Source of the DNA: Cytophagales bacterium | GTDB lineage: Bacteria > Bacteroidota > Bacteroidia > Cytophagales > Cyclobacteriaceae | DNA: 64,000 nucleotides | Reading direction: 5' to 3' | Assembly: GCA_025359125.1 (NCBI GenBank) | Contig: JANYHI010000007.1 | Coordinates: 1-64,000, forward strand | In this document: piece after piece, positions 26,721 to 36,225 of the stretch | How the letters are laid out: each line of letters opens with the position of its first letter | How positions within the stretch are numbered: the stretch's first letter is position 1 | Notes under the pieces: generated by a model | What the model was told of the DNA's origin: nothing | The model's input: the letters and a program-made list of their open reading frames with translations, nothing else | Database searches by the model: none | Program-made: the position numbers and the translations under genes

Positions 26721-28421
26721 ATGCGAAAGAAGTGGCTTTATAAAAGCATTCCCCCAGTTGAAACAGTTAATGATCTTAGTAAAAGCATTAACATCAATTC
26801 TCACTTAGCCACTATTCTTCTTCAGCGAGGTGTAGACACGTTTGATAAAGCAAAAACTTTTTTCAGGCCCACACTTGCTCAACTACACGATCCTTTTTTG
26901 ATGAAGGATATGACTGCCGCTGTAGCAAGATTAAAATCAGCAATCGATAATCAGGAAAAAATTCTAATCTATGGAGATTATGATGTAGACGGAACCACAG
27001 CCGTTGCGTTGGTGTATAGCTACCTCAAAAGTTTTTATCCTAATTGTGATTTCTATATTCCCGATAGGTATGCCGAAGGATATGGCGTTTCCGAAATAGG
27101 AATTAGATGGGCGGAAGAGAATGGATTTAGTTTGATTATTGCACTGGATCTTGGCGTGAAAGCCATTGATGCAGTTACACTTGCTAGCTCTAAGCAAATA
27201 GATTTTATCATTTGCGATCATCACCTTCCCGGATCTTCCATTCCACATGCAGTAGCAGTATTAGATCCGAAAAGAGAAGATTGTAATTATCCGTTTGATG
27301 AATTAAGCGGATGTGGATTAGGTTTTAAATTGATGCAAGCTTTCGCACGTAAACATAGAAATGAAGAAGAGCTACACGAATATCTCGATCTCGTTGCCGT
27401 GAGCATTGCTTCCGATATTGTGCCTGTTAATGATGAGAATAGAGTGTTGGCTTATTTCGGAGTTAAAAAGCTCAATAAAAATCCGTTGCCGGGATTAAAA
27501 GCATTGATGGAAATAGCGGGCATTAAAACAGATCTTGATATTTCAGGAATTGTATTTACACTCGGCCCACGCATTAATGCGGCAGGCCGTGTGGCGCATG
27601 CGCATGCCGCAGTTGAATTATTGATTTCAAAAACAGAAGAAGAAGCTTTCGCTTGCGCGGAGAAAGTAAATCTCAAAAATGATATTCGCAGAGAACTTGA
27701 TTTAAGCATTACGGAGGAAGCACTTGCGATGATCGAGAATAATGAGGAATTAAAAAATGCGAAAGCAACTGTTCTTTTTAAAAGTACCTGGCACAAAGGA
27801 GTAATTGGCATAGTTGCTGCTAGGTGTGTGGAAAAGTATTATCGCCCCACAGTGATCCTCACCGAATCGAACGATAAAATCACCGGCTCTGCCAGAAGTG
27901 TAAAAGACTTTGATCTATATGAAGCCATTTATGCATGCAGCGATTTATTAGAGAAATTTGGTGGACATAAATATGCAGCTGGCCTTACGTTAGACAAAAG
28001 TAATTTAGTGGCCTTTCAGCAACGCTTTGAAGAAGTGGTTTCAAACAGCATCACAGAAGAAATGCAGACTCCCGTAGTAGAAATTGATACCATTATAGAA
28101 TTTGATAGCATGACTGCAAAGTTTAATAATGTGCTTAAGCAGATGGCTCCGTTTGGCCCAGAAAATCAACGACCCATTTTTGAAGCGCGAGAAGTGTTTG
28201 TAAAAAATGCACTCTCAGGATTTAAGGATAAACACGTTCGTTTTTTAGCAGCACAATATGGAAGCGAAAATGTTTTTAATGCAGTCGGTTTTGACATGAT
28301 TGAACATTACGATAGATTGGCGAGTGGAGATTCCTTCCGAATGACTTTTACGTTAGAAGAAAATGTTTACAATGGCACCACTACGCTGCAACTACGGATA
28401 AAGGATTTAATTTTTAATTGA
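26721..28421 (+). CDS. recJ: single-stranded-DNA exonuclease RecJ
   Basis: 566 residues. DHH phosphoesterase motifs: YGDYDVDG (84-91), CDHHLPG (165-171) and SDIVPV near 232. The DHHA1 domain has [12 protein letters not shown] and [12 protein letters not shown], and the OB fold forms the C-terminus. RecJ degrades ssDNA 5' to 3' in mismatch repair, base-excision repair and RecFOR recombination. It precedes lptB with a 1-nt gap, so they are co-transcribed. Full length for the family. Confidence 0.96.
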   Translation: MRKKWLYKSIPPVETVNDLSKSININSHLATILLQRGVDTFDKAKTFFRPTLAQLHDPFLMKDMTAAVARLKSAIDNQEKILIYGDYDVDGTTAVALVYSYLKSFYPNCDFYIPDRYAEGYGVSEIGIRWAEENGFSLIIALDLGVKAIDAVTLASSKQIDFIICDHHLPGSSIPHAVAVLDPKREDCNYPFDELSGCGLGFKLMQAFARKHRNEEELHEYLDLVAVSIASDIVPVNDENRVLAYFGVKKLNKNPLPGLKALMEIAGIKTDLDISGIVFTLGPRINAAGRVAHAHAAVELLISKTEEEAFACAEKVNLKNDIRRELDLSITEEALAMIENNEELKNAKATVLFKSTWHKGVIGIVAARCVEKYYRPTVILTESNDKITGSARSVKDFDLYEAIYACSDLLEKFGGHKYAAGLTLDKSNLVAFQQRFEEVVSNSITEEMQTPVVEIDTIIEFDSMTAKFNNVLKQMAPFGPENQRPIFEAREVFVKNALSGFKDKHVRFLAAQYGSENVFNAVGFDMIEHYDRLASGDSFRMTFTLEENVYNGTTTLQLRIKDLIFN

Positions 28422-28422
28422 T

Positions 28423-29163
28423 ATGATTTTAAGAGCAGAAAATTTAGTCAAGAAATATAAAAAACGCACGGTTGTTAATCACGTTTCTGTGCAAGTGGCG
28501 CAAGGAGAAATTGTTGGATTGCTGGGACCCAATGGTGCAGGTAAAACTACTACTTTCTACATGACGGTGGGCTTAATAAAACCAAACGAAGGAAATATAT
28601 TTTTAGATCAAGAAAACATCACTGACTTGCCCATGTATCAGCGTGCGAAACGTGGTGTTGGATACCTCGCACAGGAAGCCTCTGTCTTTCGTGCCTTATC
28701 GGTAGAAGAGAACATTATGGCTCCGTTAGAAATGAGAGAGATGACAAAAGCAGCCAGAAAGGAAAAAGTAGAATCTCTATTAGAAGAATTTAGTTTGACG
28801 CACGTACGCAAGAATTTAGGTATGGTGCTTTCTGGTGGCGAGCGAAGAAGAACGGAGATTGCGCGTGCCTTGGCAGTAGATCCTAAATTTGTTTTGTTAG
28901 ATGAACCCTTTGCGGGAGTAGACCCAATTGCCGTGGAAGAAATTCAAGGCATTGTGGCCAGATTAAAAAAGAAGGACATCGGAATTTTAATTAGCGATCA
29001 TAACGTGGACGAAACGCTGGCCATTACCGATCGGGCTTATCTAATGGTAGAAGGTAAATTATTTAAGGCCGGCACAGCGCAAGAATTAGCTGACGATCCA
29101 TTGGTGCGCAAAGTATATTTGGGGCAGAACTTTCAGTTAAAAAGAGCACGAGTAGATTCTTAA
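28423..29163 (+). CDS. lptB: LPS export ABC transporter ATP-binding protein
   Basis: 246 residues. Walker [10 protein letters not shown] (35-43), Q-loop LAQEASVF, signature LSGGERRR, Walker [13 protein letters not shown] and H-loop ISDHNV. The LSGGERRR and VEEIQ forms are typical of LptB, which drives LPS extraction from the inner membrane with LptFG. It lies directly behind recJ, and none of the other lpt genes are in the window. Confidence 0.95.
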   Translation: MILRAENLVKKYKKRTVVNHVSVQVAQGEIVGLLGPNGAGKTTTFYMTVGLIKPNEGNIFLDQENITDLPMYQRAKRGVGYLAQEASVFRALSVEENIMAPLEMREMTKAARKEKVESLLEEFSLTHVRKNLGMVLSGGERRRTEIARALAVDPKFVLLDEPFAGVDPIAVEEIQGIVARLKKKDIGILISDHNVDETLAITDRAYLMVEGKLFKAGTAQELADDPLVRKVYLGQNFQLKRARVDS

Positions 29164-29188
29164 TTGTCGTTGCAGCTAGCCAGAAAAA

Positions 29189-29387
29189 TTAAAGTTGTTG
29201 AATCATTCTCGAAATGATTTTTTCAGTCAAATCAAAAAAAACCTAGCATATTTGACTCTAATACTTGATCCAGCGGAAGTTGAAAGTTGATTTTCAATTC
29301 TTTGATACAACATTTCAACTCGGCCTTGAATTGCACCGATTTATCACCCACATAAATTTTGTCCACCACCTTGCGGTAATTGTCCAT
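29189..29387 (-). pseudogene. remnant of a PLP-dependent deaminase/desulfhydrase C-terminus
   Basis: An open stretch from ATG 29387 reads MDNYRKVVDKIYVGDKSV, then ELKCCIKELKINFQLPLDQV and NMLGFF before a stop. The part from ELK onward aligns with LKSFIQEMKATHQLPLDEV and WGVFDL in the intact deaminase-like gene at 32495-33373. One extra T in a T run (29235-29241) breaks the frame; removing it continues GFFDLTEKI. The plus-strand DNA also resembles 32560-32660 (shared TCAAATCAAAAA and CGGAAGTTGA). Sequence after the match is degenerate. I read it as a diverged partial copy or relic; a short unrelated protein is the alternative. Confidence 0.5.
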
Positions 29388-29452
29388 TTTTTTGGGTTGT
29401 GCCAGCTGGCACTTTTGTATCGTCAATAACGACACAATTTAAAACACAAAAA

Positions 29453-30007
29453 ATGACACGTTTAAAAGCACAAAACCCTGATACGGCCTCAGGCAAAACA
29501 AAAGAATTGTTCGATTCAATCCATTCTAAATTTGGCGTAGTACCCAACATGATGAGAACGATGGGCAACTCGCCTGCGTTTTTGGAAGGCTACTTGAATC
29601 TGAGCGGATCCCTAAGTGGTGGAACACTTGGCGTAAAAGCTGCTGCACTAATCGCGTTGGCAGTAGCTGAAAGCAATGCTTGCAATTACTGCTTATCGGC
29701 TCACACCTATTTGGGTGCCAATCTTGCGAAACTAGATACTGACGTTATGGAGGCCGCAAGATTGGGAAAGTCAAAAGACACAAAAACTGAAGCGATTTTA
29801 ACTTTTGCGCAAACACTGGTTCGTAAAAGAGGTCACGTAGATGATATAGATGTAAGTGCAGTAAAGGCAGCGGGAGTTACAGAGGGTGAAGTGGGGGAAA
29901 TTATTGGTCACGTATCATTAAATACACTCACTAATTATTTCAACAATACGGCTAACACAGAAATTGATTTCCCATTGGTAGAAGCTCATCAATTGGCTGT
30001 AGTCTAA
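29453..30007 (+). CDS. carboxymuconolactone decarboxylase / alkylhydroperoxidase (AhpD-like) family protein
   Basis: 184 residues from ATG 29453, where the family N-terminus starts; upstream in-frame codons encode unrelated sequence. The AhpD-like active site is ACNYCLSAH, Cys77-x-x-Cys80-x-x-x-His84, which reduces peroxides through a disulfide. EARIAL-type helices around it (ALIALAVAES) and VNTLTNYFNN-like end (LNTLTNYFNNTANTEID) agree. Probably an antioxidant enzyme in the cytoplasm. First gene of a stress-type run with YHS, DUF1348, PPOX and AraC genes. Confidence 0.9.
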   Translation: MTRLKAQNPDTASGKTKELFDSIHSKFGVVPNMMRTMGNSPAFLEGYLNLSGSLSGGTLGVKAAALIALAVAESNACNYCLSAHTYLGANLAKLDTDVMEAARLGKSKDTKTEAILTFAQTLVRKRGHVDDIDVSAVKAAGVTEGEVGEIIGHVSLNTLTNYFNNTANTEIDFPLVEAHQLAVV

Positions 30008-30044
30008 AATAAATCTCATATCTAAAGCACTAACTATTTTAACA

Positions 30045-30506
30045 ATGAAAACAATTATTAACTCTCTCGCACTTATCCTGTTCTTCTCACAAGCTGCCCG
30101 CGCGCAAGTTGTTGAGCCTGTAGACAAAAATAATATTGCCAATGGTGGCTACGACTTCGTGGCTTACTTTACTGACAATGCCGCGGTGAAAGGTGTAAAA
30201 GAATTTACGCAAGAAATCAATGGAGTGAAATATCAATTTGCCTCTGCGGAACATAGAGACCTTTTTAAAAGTAGCCCGGAAAAATACTTGCCCGTGTGCG
30301 ATGGTTATTGTGCTTGGGGCGTTGCCGAGAAAGGTAAAAAAGTACCCGTAAACCCTAAGACTTTTAAAGTATCAGATGGCAAGCTCTACCTTTTCTTCAA
30401 TGGCGATTTCAATGGCAGCCCATTTAACACGCTACCTGAGTGGAACAAAAATGAAAAGAACTTACTTTCTCAATTGCCTGTTAATTGGGCGAAACTTAAA
30501 AAATAA
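30045..30506 (+). CDS. exported YHS-domain protein
   Basis: 153 residues, signal peptide ending in ARAQ. The YHS domain core is GGYDFVAYFTDNAAVKG, then YQFASAEHRDLFKSSPEKYLP and DGYCAWGVAEKGKKV. In most YHS proteins of this group the Cys-containing C-terminus (CDGYCAWG) may bind a metal such as copper. Periplasmic role, perhaps metal or redox related. Terminator immediately downstream, 37 nt after the AhpD-like gene stop. Confidence 0.85.
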   Translation: MKTIINSLALILFFSQAARAQVVEPVDKNNIANGGYDFVAYFTDNAAVKGVKEFTQEINGVKYQFASAEHRDLFKSSPEKYLPVCDGYCAWGVAEKGKKVPVNPKTFKVSDGKLYLFFNGDFNGSPFNTLPEWNKNEKNLLSQLPVNWAKLKK

Positions 30507-30517
30507 CTTTTGAAAAA

Positions 30518-30548
30518 GAAAAGCTGAAGCAACACGTTTCAGCTTTTC
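30518..30548 (+). terminator. intrinsic terminator after the YHS gene
   Basis: 11-bp perfect stem GAAAAGCTGAA (30518-30528) with its complement at 30538-30548, 9-nt loop. The T-rich run sits inside the 3' arm, so strength is uncertain. It would separate the first two stress genes from the last three. Confidence 0.65.
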
Positions 30549-30564
30549 ATAACCTTAAGCAACA

Positions 30565-30978
30565 ATGGAAAATAAACGATATCCTCTTCCCCCTTTTACC
30601 ACGGAGAGTGCATTGCAAAAGGTGCAAGCTGCGGAAGACGCTTGGAATACAAAAGATCCTGAGAAAGTAAGTCTCGCTTATACGATTGACACCGAATGGA
30701 GAAACCGCACAGATTTTATCAACGGGCGCGAGGAAGTAAAAAAATTTCTTACACGTAAATGGCAAAAAGAATTAAATTATAAATTGAAGAAAGAGCTATG
30801 GGGCTTTCGTGAAAATCGGATGGCCGTGCGCTTTGAATATGAGTGGCACGATAAAGACGGCAAATGGTTTCGAAGCTATGGCAACGAGTTGTGGGAGTTT
30901 GATGAAAACGGGTACATGCAAAAACGTTTTGCAAGTATCAACGATTTATCAATTCAAGAATCAGAAAGAAAATTATAA
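30565..30978 (+). CDS. DUF1348 (NTF2/SnoaL-like) family protein
   Basis: 137 residues. The sequence [34 protein letters not shown] followed by [22 protein letters not shown] and the aromatic-rich [20 protein letters not shown] is diagnostic of DUF1348. These are small cone-shaped NTF2-like folds of unknown reaction, found in stress or redox operons. Cytoplasmic. It is followed 3 nt later by the PPOX-family gene. Confidence 0.88.
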   Translation: MENKRYPLPPFTTESALQKVQAAEDAWNTKDPEKVSLAYTIDTEWRNRTDFINGREEVKKFLTRKWQKELNYKLKKELWGFRENRMAVRFEYEWHDKDGKWFRSYGNELWEFDENGYMQKRFASINDLSIQESERKL

Positions 30979-30981
30979 AGC

Positions 30982-31590
30982 ATGGCAAATAATTTTCCAT
31001 CGATAGCTTTTACGCCAGCTGTAAAAGTTCTCCAAGAAAAATATGGCAGTCGCGTTAATTACGATCGCATGGAAAAGCGAACGGTAATTGACGGCCTCAG
31101 CGAGAATGAAAAAAGTTTTGTGGCTCAGCGCGACAGTTTTTACATGGCAAGCTGTGGCGAAAATGGGTTTCCGTACATCCAACATCGTGGTGGGTCAAAG
31201 GGCTTTTTAAAAGTGATCGATTCAAAAACACTTGGCTTTATTGATTTCTCCGGTAACAAGCAGTACATCACAACTGGCAATTTAGTCACTAACAATAATG
31301 TGTCACTGATCATGGTAGATTATCCCAACAGGGCACGGTTAAAAATTTATGCTAACGCAGAAGTGGTGGAATTGAGTAATAGAGCAGAACTTTTAAAGAC
31401 ATTAACGTTACTCGATTATGCTTACAAACCAGAACGAATGATGCTATTGGCTATAGAAGCTTATGATTGGAATTGCCCTCAACACATCACTCCTCGCTAC
31501 ACGGTTGAAGAAATTGAAGAGGCATTACTTGCTCAAAAAGAATACATTAAAAAACTGGAAGAAGAGATCACGTTATTAAAACACATGTAA
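30982..31590 (+). CDS. pyridoxamine 5'-phosphate oxidase family flavoprotein
   Basis: 202 residues. Split-barrel FMN-binding fold: FYMASCGENGFPYIQHRGGS (near 51-70), LGFIDFSGNKQYITTGNL and VSLIMVDYPNRARLKIYANA. This is the PPOX-like group with a C-terminal NCPQHITPRYT motif, which in other bacteria reads as a flavin reductase-like or general stress protein and not true PdxH. Its stop overlaps the ATG of the AraC regulator (TAATG), so the two are coupled. Confidence 0.86.
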   Translation: MANNFPSIAFTPAVKVLQEKYGSRVNYDRMEKRTVIDGLSENEKSFVAQRDSFYMASCGENGFPYIQHRGGSKGFLKVIDSKTLGFIDFSGNKQYITTGNLVTNNNVSLIMVDYPNRARLKIYANAEVVELSNRAELLKTLTLLDYAYKPERMMLLAIEAYDWNCPQHITPRYTVEEIEEALLAQKEYIKKLEEEITLLKHM

Positions 31591-32468
31591 TGGAAAATCA
31601 AGCTTCGCTCACATTGGTAAATCCACAGAATGGAAACCTTGCCTTCAAACTGTTGCCATTTGAAGATGGGAGCTATTTTGATCACGTACAACGAAATAAT
31701 TATTATTCCCTGATTTGGATAACTGAAGGCAATGGAAAAGTAAAGGCTGACTTTGCTGAGTATACATTTGAGAAAAACTCCCTATTTGCTTTTTCTCCGT
31801 ACCAACCATTTATGTTTTCGGCAACTTACATAAAAGGAACAGCACTTCATTTTCACCCTGATTTTTTCTGTATACACAAACATCAAAATGAAGTGGCTTG
31901 CAATGGAGTATTGTTCAACAATATTTACCAGCCACCTTTCACAGTTATAGGTGAAGCATCAAATGCCTCGTTAACCATGTTAATCGAGCAGATGCAAATT
32001 GAAATGAAGCAGCAGGCACTAGCACAATATGAAATCTTAATTTCTTATTTGAAAATATTTTTGATTACAGCTTCGCGATTAAAAACAGAACAGCAGCCTG
32101 AAGCACAAGCCTCGGTTGCAAACTTAAAAGAACCTTTTATTCTCCAAACATTAAAAGACGCCATAGAAAAAGACTTTAAGAAAAAACACTCTCCAAGCGA
32201 TTATGCTGAAACACTGAATATTTCTGCAAAGGCGTTGGCAAAAATCACGAAAAATTATTTCAACAAAACACTTACCGAGCTAATTGCTGAGCGCATTATC
32301 ATAGAAGCCAAGCGAGAATTATACCTCTCCAAAAAATCTGTTAAGGAAATCGCATATGAGCTTGGCTATGAAGACGAACATTACTTCAGCCGATTTTTTA
32401 AAACGAATGCGGATATCTCTCCACAATTGTATCGCGACACTGTAGGCTTTGCAAGAGCAAGTAATTAG
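31590..32468 (+). CDS. AraC family transcriptional regulator
   Basis: 292 residues. N-terminal cupin-like sensor with ALHFHPDFFCIHKH near 90-103, then two HTH units: SDYAETLNISAKALAKITKN and the second ending in KSVKEIAYELGYEDEHYFSRFFK (AraC signature). Translationally coupled to the PPOX gene, so it likely controls its own operon (DUF1348-PPOX) and perhaps the AhpD/YHS genes upstream. The ligand is unknown. Confidence 0.9.
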   Translation: MENQASLTLVNPQNGNLAFKLLPFEDGSYFDHVQRNNYYSLIWITEGNGKVKADFAEYTFEKNSLFAFSPYQPFMFSATYIKGTALHFHPDFFCIHKHQNEVACNGVLFNNIYQPPFTVIGEASNASLTMLIEQMQIEMKQQALAQYEILISYLKIFLITASRLKTEQQPEAQASVANLKEPFILQTLKDAIEKDFKKKHSPSDYAETLNISAKALAKITKNYFNKTLTELIAERIIIEAKRELYLSKKSVKEIAYELGYEDEHYFSRFFKTNADISPQLYRDTVGFARASN

Positions 32469-32494
32469 CCGCTGTTATTGCTGCAATTTCCTCA

Positions 32495-33373
32495 TTAGTA
32501 GTTTCCTTGAAGGCCGCCAGTGTGTAACAGTAAAATTATCGAACCTCTTTTAAAATAATTTTTTTGGATCAAATCAAAAACACCCCAAACCATTTTGGCA
32601 GTGTACACCTCATCTAACGGAAGTTGATGAGTAGCTTTCATTTCTTGAATGAATGATTTTAACGCTACAGTAGATTTCGCATATCCCCCAAAATGATAAT
32701 CAGTATTAATCGTCCAATTTATTTTAGTTGGAGTTACCCATGTTTTTATTTCGTCACTTAAAAAATCTCCACCCTTTAGCGAAGAGAAGCCGATAACTTT
32801 TTTCTGATCAGTTAGTCCGTTTATCATTCCGGCTATGGTACCTCCTGTGCCAACCGATAGGCACAAATAGTTGAAATCAATTTCTTTTTCTAGTGCCGAT
32901 GCAAATTCAGAACAACCTCTTACGGCAAGTTCATTCGTTCCACCTTCGGGTATGAGAAAGAACTTCCCAAATTTTTCTTGCAATGATTGAATGGACGCAG
33001 CCGCTGCTTTTTTTCGATATACCTCGCGCGAAATATAATAGAGTTCCATTCCTTTTTCTTTAGCATATGAGAGCGTTGCGTTACAGGGCAGCGTTTCTTC
33101 GCCACGGATAATGCCGATACTTTTTAAGCCAAGTTCATTGGCAGCAGCAGCCGTGGCAAAAATGTGATTGGAGTAGGCTCCGCCAAAAGTTATAAGTGTT
33201 TGATACCCCATCCGAGAGGCTTCTTGCAAATTGTATTTTAGCTTCCACCACTTATTCCCCGAGACAAAAGGATGATTTAAATCTTCTCTTTTAATATAGA
33301 CCCTGACCCCAAATTGCTCAAATTCTTGGCTTTTTAATTCTTGAATAGGTGTTTTAAAATACTTTAAACTCAT
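32495..33373 (-). CDS. PLP-dependent deaminase / D-cysteine desulfhydrase-like enzyme
   Basis: 292 residues. Fold type II PLP enzyme of the ACC deaminase/D-cysteine desulfhydrase group: YIKREDLNHPFVSGNKWWKL with PLP Lys41, TFGGAYSNHIFATAAAANELG, the phosphate-binding SVGTGGTIAGMI and the end ILLLHTGGLQGNY. Bacterial members of this subgroup are usually D-cysteine desulfhydrase-like, so it may release sulfide and pyruvate from D-cysteine; an ACC deaminase role cannot be excluded. Convergent with the AraC gene. A related fragment lies at 29189-29387. Confidence 0.86.
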   Translation of the reverse strand: MSLKYFKTPIQELKSQEFEQFGVRVYIKREDLNHPFVSGNKWWKLKYNLQEASRMGYQTLITFGGAYSNHIFATAAAANELGLKSIGIIRGEETLPCNATLSYAKEKGMELYYISREVYRKKAAAASIQSLQEKFGKFFLIPEGGTNELAVRGCSEFASALEKEIDFNYLCLSVGTGGTIAGMINGLTDQKKVIGFSSLKGGDFLSDEIKTWVTPTKINWTINTDYHFGGYAKSTVALKSFIQEMKATHQLPLDEVYTAKMVWGVFDLIQKNYFKRGSIILLLHTGGLQGNY

Positions 33374-33413
33374 TCTGCAGTTTAAATACTAATTCATTTA
33401 GTATTATTGTTCT

Positions 33414-34466
33414 ATGGAAAATGACTACTTCAAAGGCCGCGGGGCGCAGATCAAAAGTGAAAACAAATTCTTAAAATCACAGTATGTCTCTCAACATATT
33501 GAAGGATTAGATGAACCTCTTTTCGAAAATCCGCTCACCCAAATCTTTCAGGAGAATGCAAAAAAAATTCTCAATCGAGTTGATAGTCCTGATTTAGGTT
33601 TTGGTTATTCTATGAATCCCTACCAAGGGTGCGAGCATGGCTGCATTTATTGCTACGCACGAAATACACATGAGTATTATGGTTTTAGCGCAGGCTTAGA
33701 TTTTGAAAGCAAAATAATTGTAAAGAAAAATGCTGCGCGGCTTCTTGAACAAGAATTATTGAAGCCATCTTGGAATGCCGTACCTATTATGCTAAGTGGC
33801 AATACAGATTGTTATCAGCCGCAAGAAAAGAAATTTGAGATTACACGCTCAATGTTGAAAGTGTTGGCGCAGTATCGACATCCGGTTAGTATCATTTCAA
33901 AAAATAGTTTGGTGCTGCGCGACATTGATATTTTGAAAGACCTGGCTGCCGATAATTTGGTGCACGTATATATTTCTATTACCACACTGAATGAGGAACT
34001 AAGACGCGCGATGGAACCACGTACGGCAAGTTCAGTAAAGAGATTAAAAACGGTAGAAGAATTAGCAAAGGCAAACATACCAGTCGGTATAATGAATGCT
34101 CCCATTATTCCAGGTTTTAATCAACACGAAATTCCTGCCATTTTAAAAGCAGCAGCCGAACACGGAGCGTTGAATGCCGGGATGACAGTGGTGCGATTGA
34201 ATGGATCTATAGGAAAGATTTTTGAAGACTGGCTACAAAAGAATTTTCCCGATCGATATGAAAAGGTTTGGAATCAGATTGGTTCCATGCATGGAGGTAA
34301 TTTAAATGATTCACAATTTGGAAGGAGAATGAGTGGTGAAGGAAATATAGCCGATGCTATTCATCAGTTGTTTAGATCATCCAAGAAAAAATACTTTGCC
34401 AATAAATCGATGCCTGCTTACAATTTAACCAAGTTTAGGAAAGGAGGAACCCTAAACTTATTCTAA
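33414..34466 (+). CDS. radical SAM protein, PA0069 / Rv2578c family
   Basis: 350 residues. The SAM-radical cluster motif is GCEHGCIYC with Cys73, Cys77 and Cys80. RGAQIKSENKFLKSQYVSQ at the start and GNTDCYQPQEKKFEITRSML are hallmarks of the PA0069 (spore photoproduct lyase-related) family. The reaction is unknown. Divergent from the deaminase-like gene, 40 nt apart. Single gene. Confidence 0.9.
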   Translation: MENDYFKGRGAQIKSENKFLKSQYVSQHIEGLDEPLFENPLTQIFQENAKKILNRVDSPDLGFGYSMNPYQGCEHGCIYCYARNTHEYYGFSAGLDFESKIIVKKNAARLLEQELLKPSWNAVPIMLSGNTDCYQPQEKKFEITRSMLKVLAQYRHPVSIISKNSLVLRDIDILKDLAADNLVHVYISITTLNEELRRAMEPRTASSVKRLKTVEELAKANIPVGIMNAPIIPGFNQHEIPAILKAAAEHGALNAGMTVVRLNGSIGKIFEDWLQKNFPDRYEKVWNQIGSMHGGNLNDSQFGRRMSGEGNIADAIHQLFRSSKKKYFANKSMPAYNLTKFRKGGTLNLF

Positions 34467-34483
34467 AAATACACTCTTGTAGA

Positions 34484-34643
34484 TTAGCTATTTTCTTTCA
34501 TTTTAATTTTAAACCGTACAGAGTCGGCCAGCAAAGAAACACCGGTAACCACCAAAGAAAGACTTAGTGTGCCTAGCGAGCACCAAATAAACCAGCTATT
34601 TAAAGTTGTTTGTTCTAATAGGATTAGCGTTATTTATTCGCAT
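34484..34643 (-). pseudogene. broken small single-pass membrane protein gene
   Basis: From ATG 34643 the frame reads MRINNANPIRTNNF and hits TAG at 34598-34596. A +1 shift gives NSWFIWCSLGTLS, a hydrophobic helix, LLADSVRFKIKMKENS and TAA at 34486-34484. One extra A at 34599-34601 explains the break; repair gives a 52-residue protein with one membrane helix. It is divergent from the M20 peptidase, 23 nt away. No family recognised; a chance ORF cannot be excluded. Confidence 0.4.
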
Positions 34644-34666
34644 TGTCGGCTACAAAACCATTATCA

Positions 34667-36202
34667 ATGAAATATACTCTACTCGCCATGCTCGGCATTT
34701 ATACTTTTATGAATGCAGGGGCGCAATCTGTGCAGCTTCAAAAGATAAAAAACCACAACCATCAAAATTCTTCTGCGCTGCTTAAAGAGTTCGTTGATTT
34801 TATATCTATCCCCAATCTGGCAAGTGATTCAACAAGCATTAGAAGAAATGCTTTTCACATAATGAGTTTGATGAATAAGCGTGGAATTGGTAACGTTCAA
34901 CTACTAAACGCAACTGCTAAGGGAGTGCCGCCATCGGTCTATGGTGAAGTGATTACACCCGGTGCCAAAACAACTTTAATTTTTTATGCTCACTATGATG
35001 GGCAGCCTGTAAATGCAGCGCAATGGGCAGAAGGGCTTGAGCCGTTTACACCAAAACTCTACACTTCAGCTATTGATAAAGGTGGTAGCCCTGTTTCCTT
35101 GCCCGAAACCAACGCCTATGATCCGGAGTGGCGGCTGTATGCCAGAAGCGCATCTGATGACAAGGCGGGTGTGTTTGCCATACTTCAGGCATATAGTGCG
35201 TTGGTGAAGAGTGGAATAAAGCCAACGTGCAATATTAAATTCTTTTTTGAAGGAGAAGAGGAGGCGGGATCGCAGCACTTAGGCGAGATTTTAGAGAAAC
35301 ACAATCAGCTGTTGCAATCTGACTTATGGATTATGTGCGATGGACCGGTGCACCAATCTGGTAAAAAGCAAATTGCTTTTGGGGTGCGTGGCGATGCCGG
35401 CTTAGAGTTAACAGTATACGCTTCTACTCGTCCATTGCATTCGGGGCATTATGGAAATTGGGCCCCAAACCCTGCTTTACTATTGGCAAAACTTTTAGCC
35501 TCCATGAAAGATGAGAACGGAAGAGTAACAGTGCAAGGATTTTATGACGATGTGATACCATTAACTATTTCTGAAAGCGAAGCACTAAAAAATGTTCCTT
35601 CTGTAGATGAACAAATGAAAAAGGAACTACGGCTGAACAGCGTTGAAATGCCGGGCAAATCATTGAGTGAGGCCATCAACCTTCCCTCCTTAAACATTAA
35701 TGGGTTTCAGAGTGGCAATGTGGGTAAGCTGGCCTCCAATCAAATACCAACCTATGCCACGGCTGTTATCGATTTGCGTTTGGTGCTTGGCAACGACTGG
35801 CAACGGCAACAAAACAAAGTGATTGATCATATTAAATCGCAAGGCTACTTTGTTATTGATCATGACCCAACCGATAATGAGAGAATAGAGCATGATAAAA
35901 AATTAATTAAGGTAATAGCTGGAAAGTTTGGATACAATGCACAACGCACATCTATGGATATTCCGATTGTTAACAAAGTAATAATGGCTGTTCAAACTAC
36001 TACCCCTGATAAGATTGTGCTTCAACCCACTATGGGTGGAAGCCTGCCTTTATATCTTTTTGAAAAACATTTAAAGGCAAAAACAATTTCAGTACCGATT
36101 GCTAACCACGATAACAATCAGCATGCTGAAAATGAAAACATCCGCTTGAAGAATCTATTTGAAGGAATTGAAACAATGGCTGCTATAATGATGATCAAAT
36201 AG
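34667..36202 (+). CDS. exported M20 family metallopeptidase
   Basis: 511 residues from ATG 34667 (the in-frame upstream TTG adds eight residues before the signal peptide). Signal peptide ends near GAQ (18-20). M20 landmarks are FYAHYDGQPV (zinc His/Asp), RSASDDKAGVFAIL, and FFEGEEEAGS with the catalytic and zinc-binding Glu pair, plus the dimerisation domain in the middle. Likely a zinc dipeptidase or aminoacylase in the periplasm. Nothing in its surroundings indicates the substrate. Confidence 0.9.
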   Translation: MKYTLLAMLGIYTFMNAGAQSVQLQKIKNHNHQNSSALLKEFVDFISIPNLASDSTSIRRNAFHIMSLMNKRGIGNVQLLNATAKGVPPSVYGEVITPGAKTTLIFYAHYDGQPVNAAQWAEGLEPFTPKLYTSAIDKGGSPVSLPETNAYDPEWRLYARSASDDKAGVFAILQAYSALVKSGIKPTCNIKFFFEGEEEAGSQHLGEILEKHNQLLQSDLWIMCDGPVHQSGKKQIAFGVRGDAGLELTVYASTRPLHSGHYGNWAPNPALLLAKLLASMKDENGRVTVQGFYDDVIPLTISESEALKNVPSVDEQMKKELRLNSVEMPGKSLSEAINLPSLNINGFQSGNVGKLASNQIPTYATAVIDLRLVLGNDWQRQQNKVIDHIKSQGYFVIDHDPTDNERIEHDKKLIKVIAGKFGYNAQRTSMDIPIVNKVIMAVQTTTPDKIVLQPTMGGSLPLYLFEKHLKAKTISVPIANHDNNQHAENENIRLKNLFEGIETMAAIMMIK

Positions 36203-36218
36203 CGCATTGGCTATTTGA
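36195..36218. terminator. hairpin between convergent genes
   Basis: 9-bp perfect stem TCAAATAGC (36195-36203) and its complement at 36210-36218, loop 6 nt, with the M20 stop codon inside the stem. No clear T tract follows, so this is a termination or mRNA 3'-end structure of uncertain strength. Confidence 0.45.
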
Positions 36219-36225
36219 GCGAACG

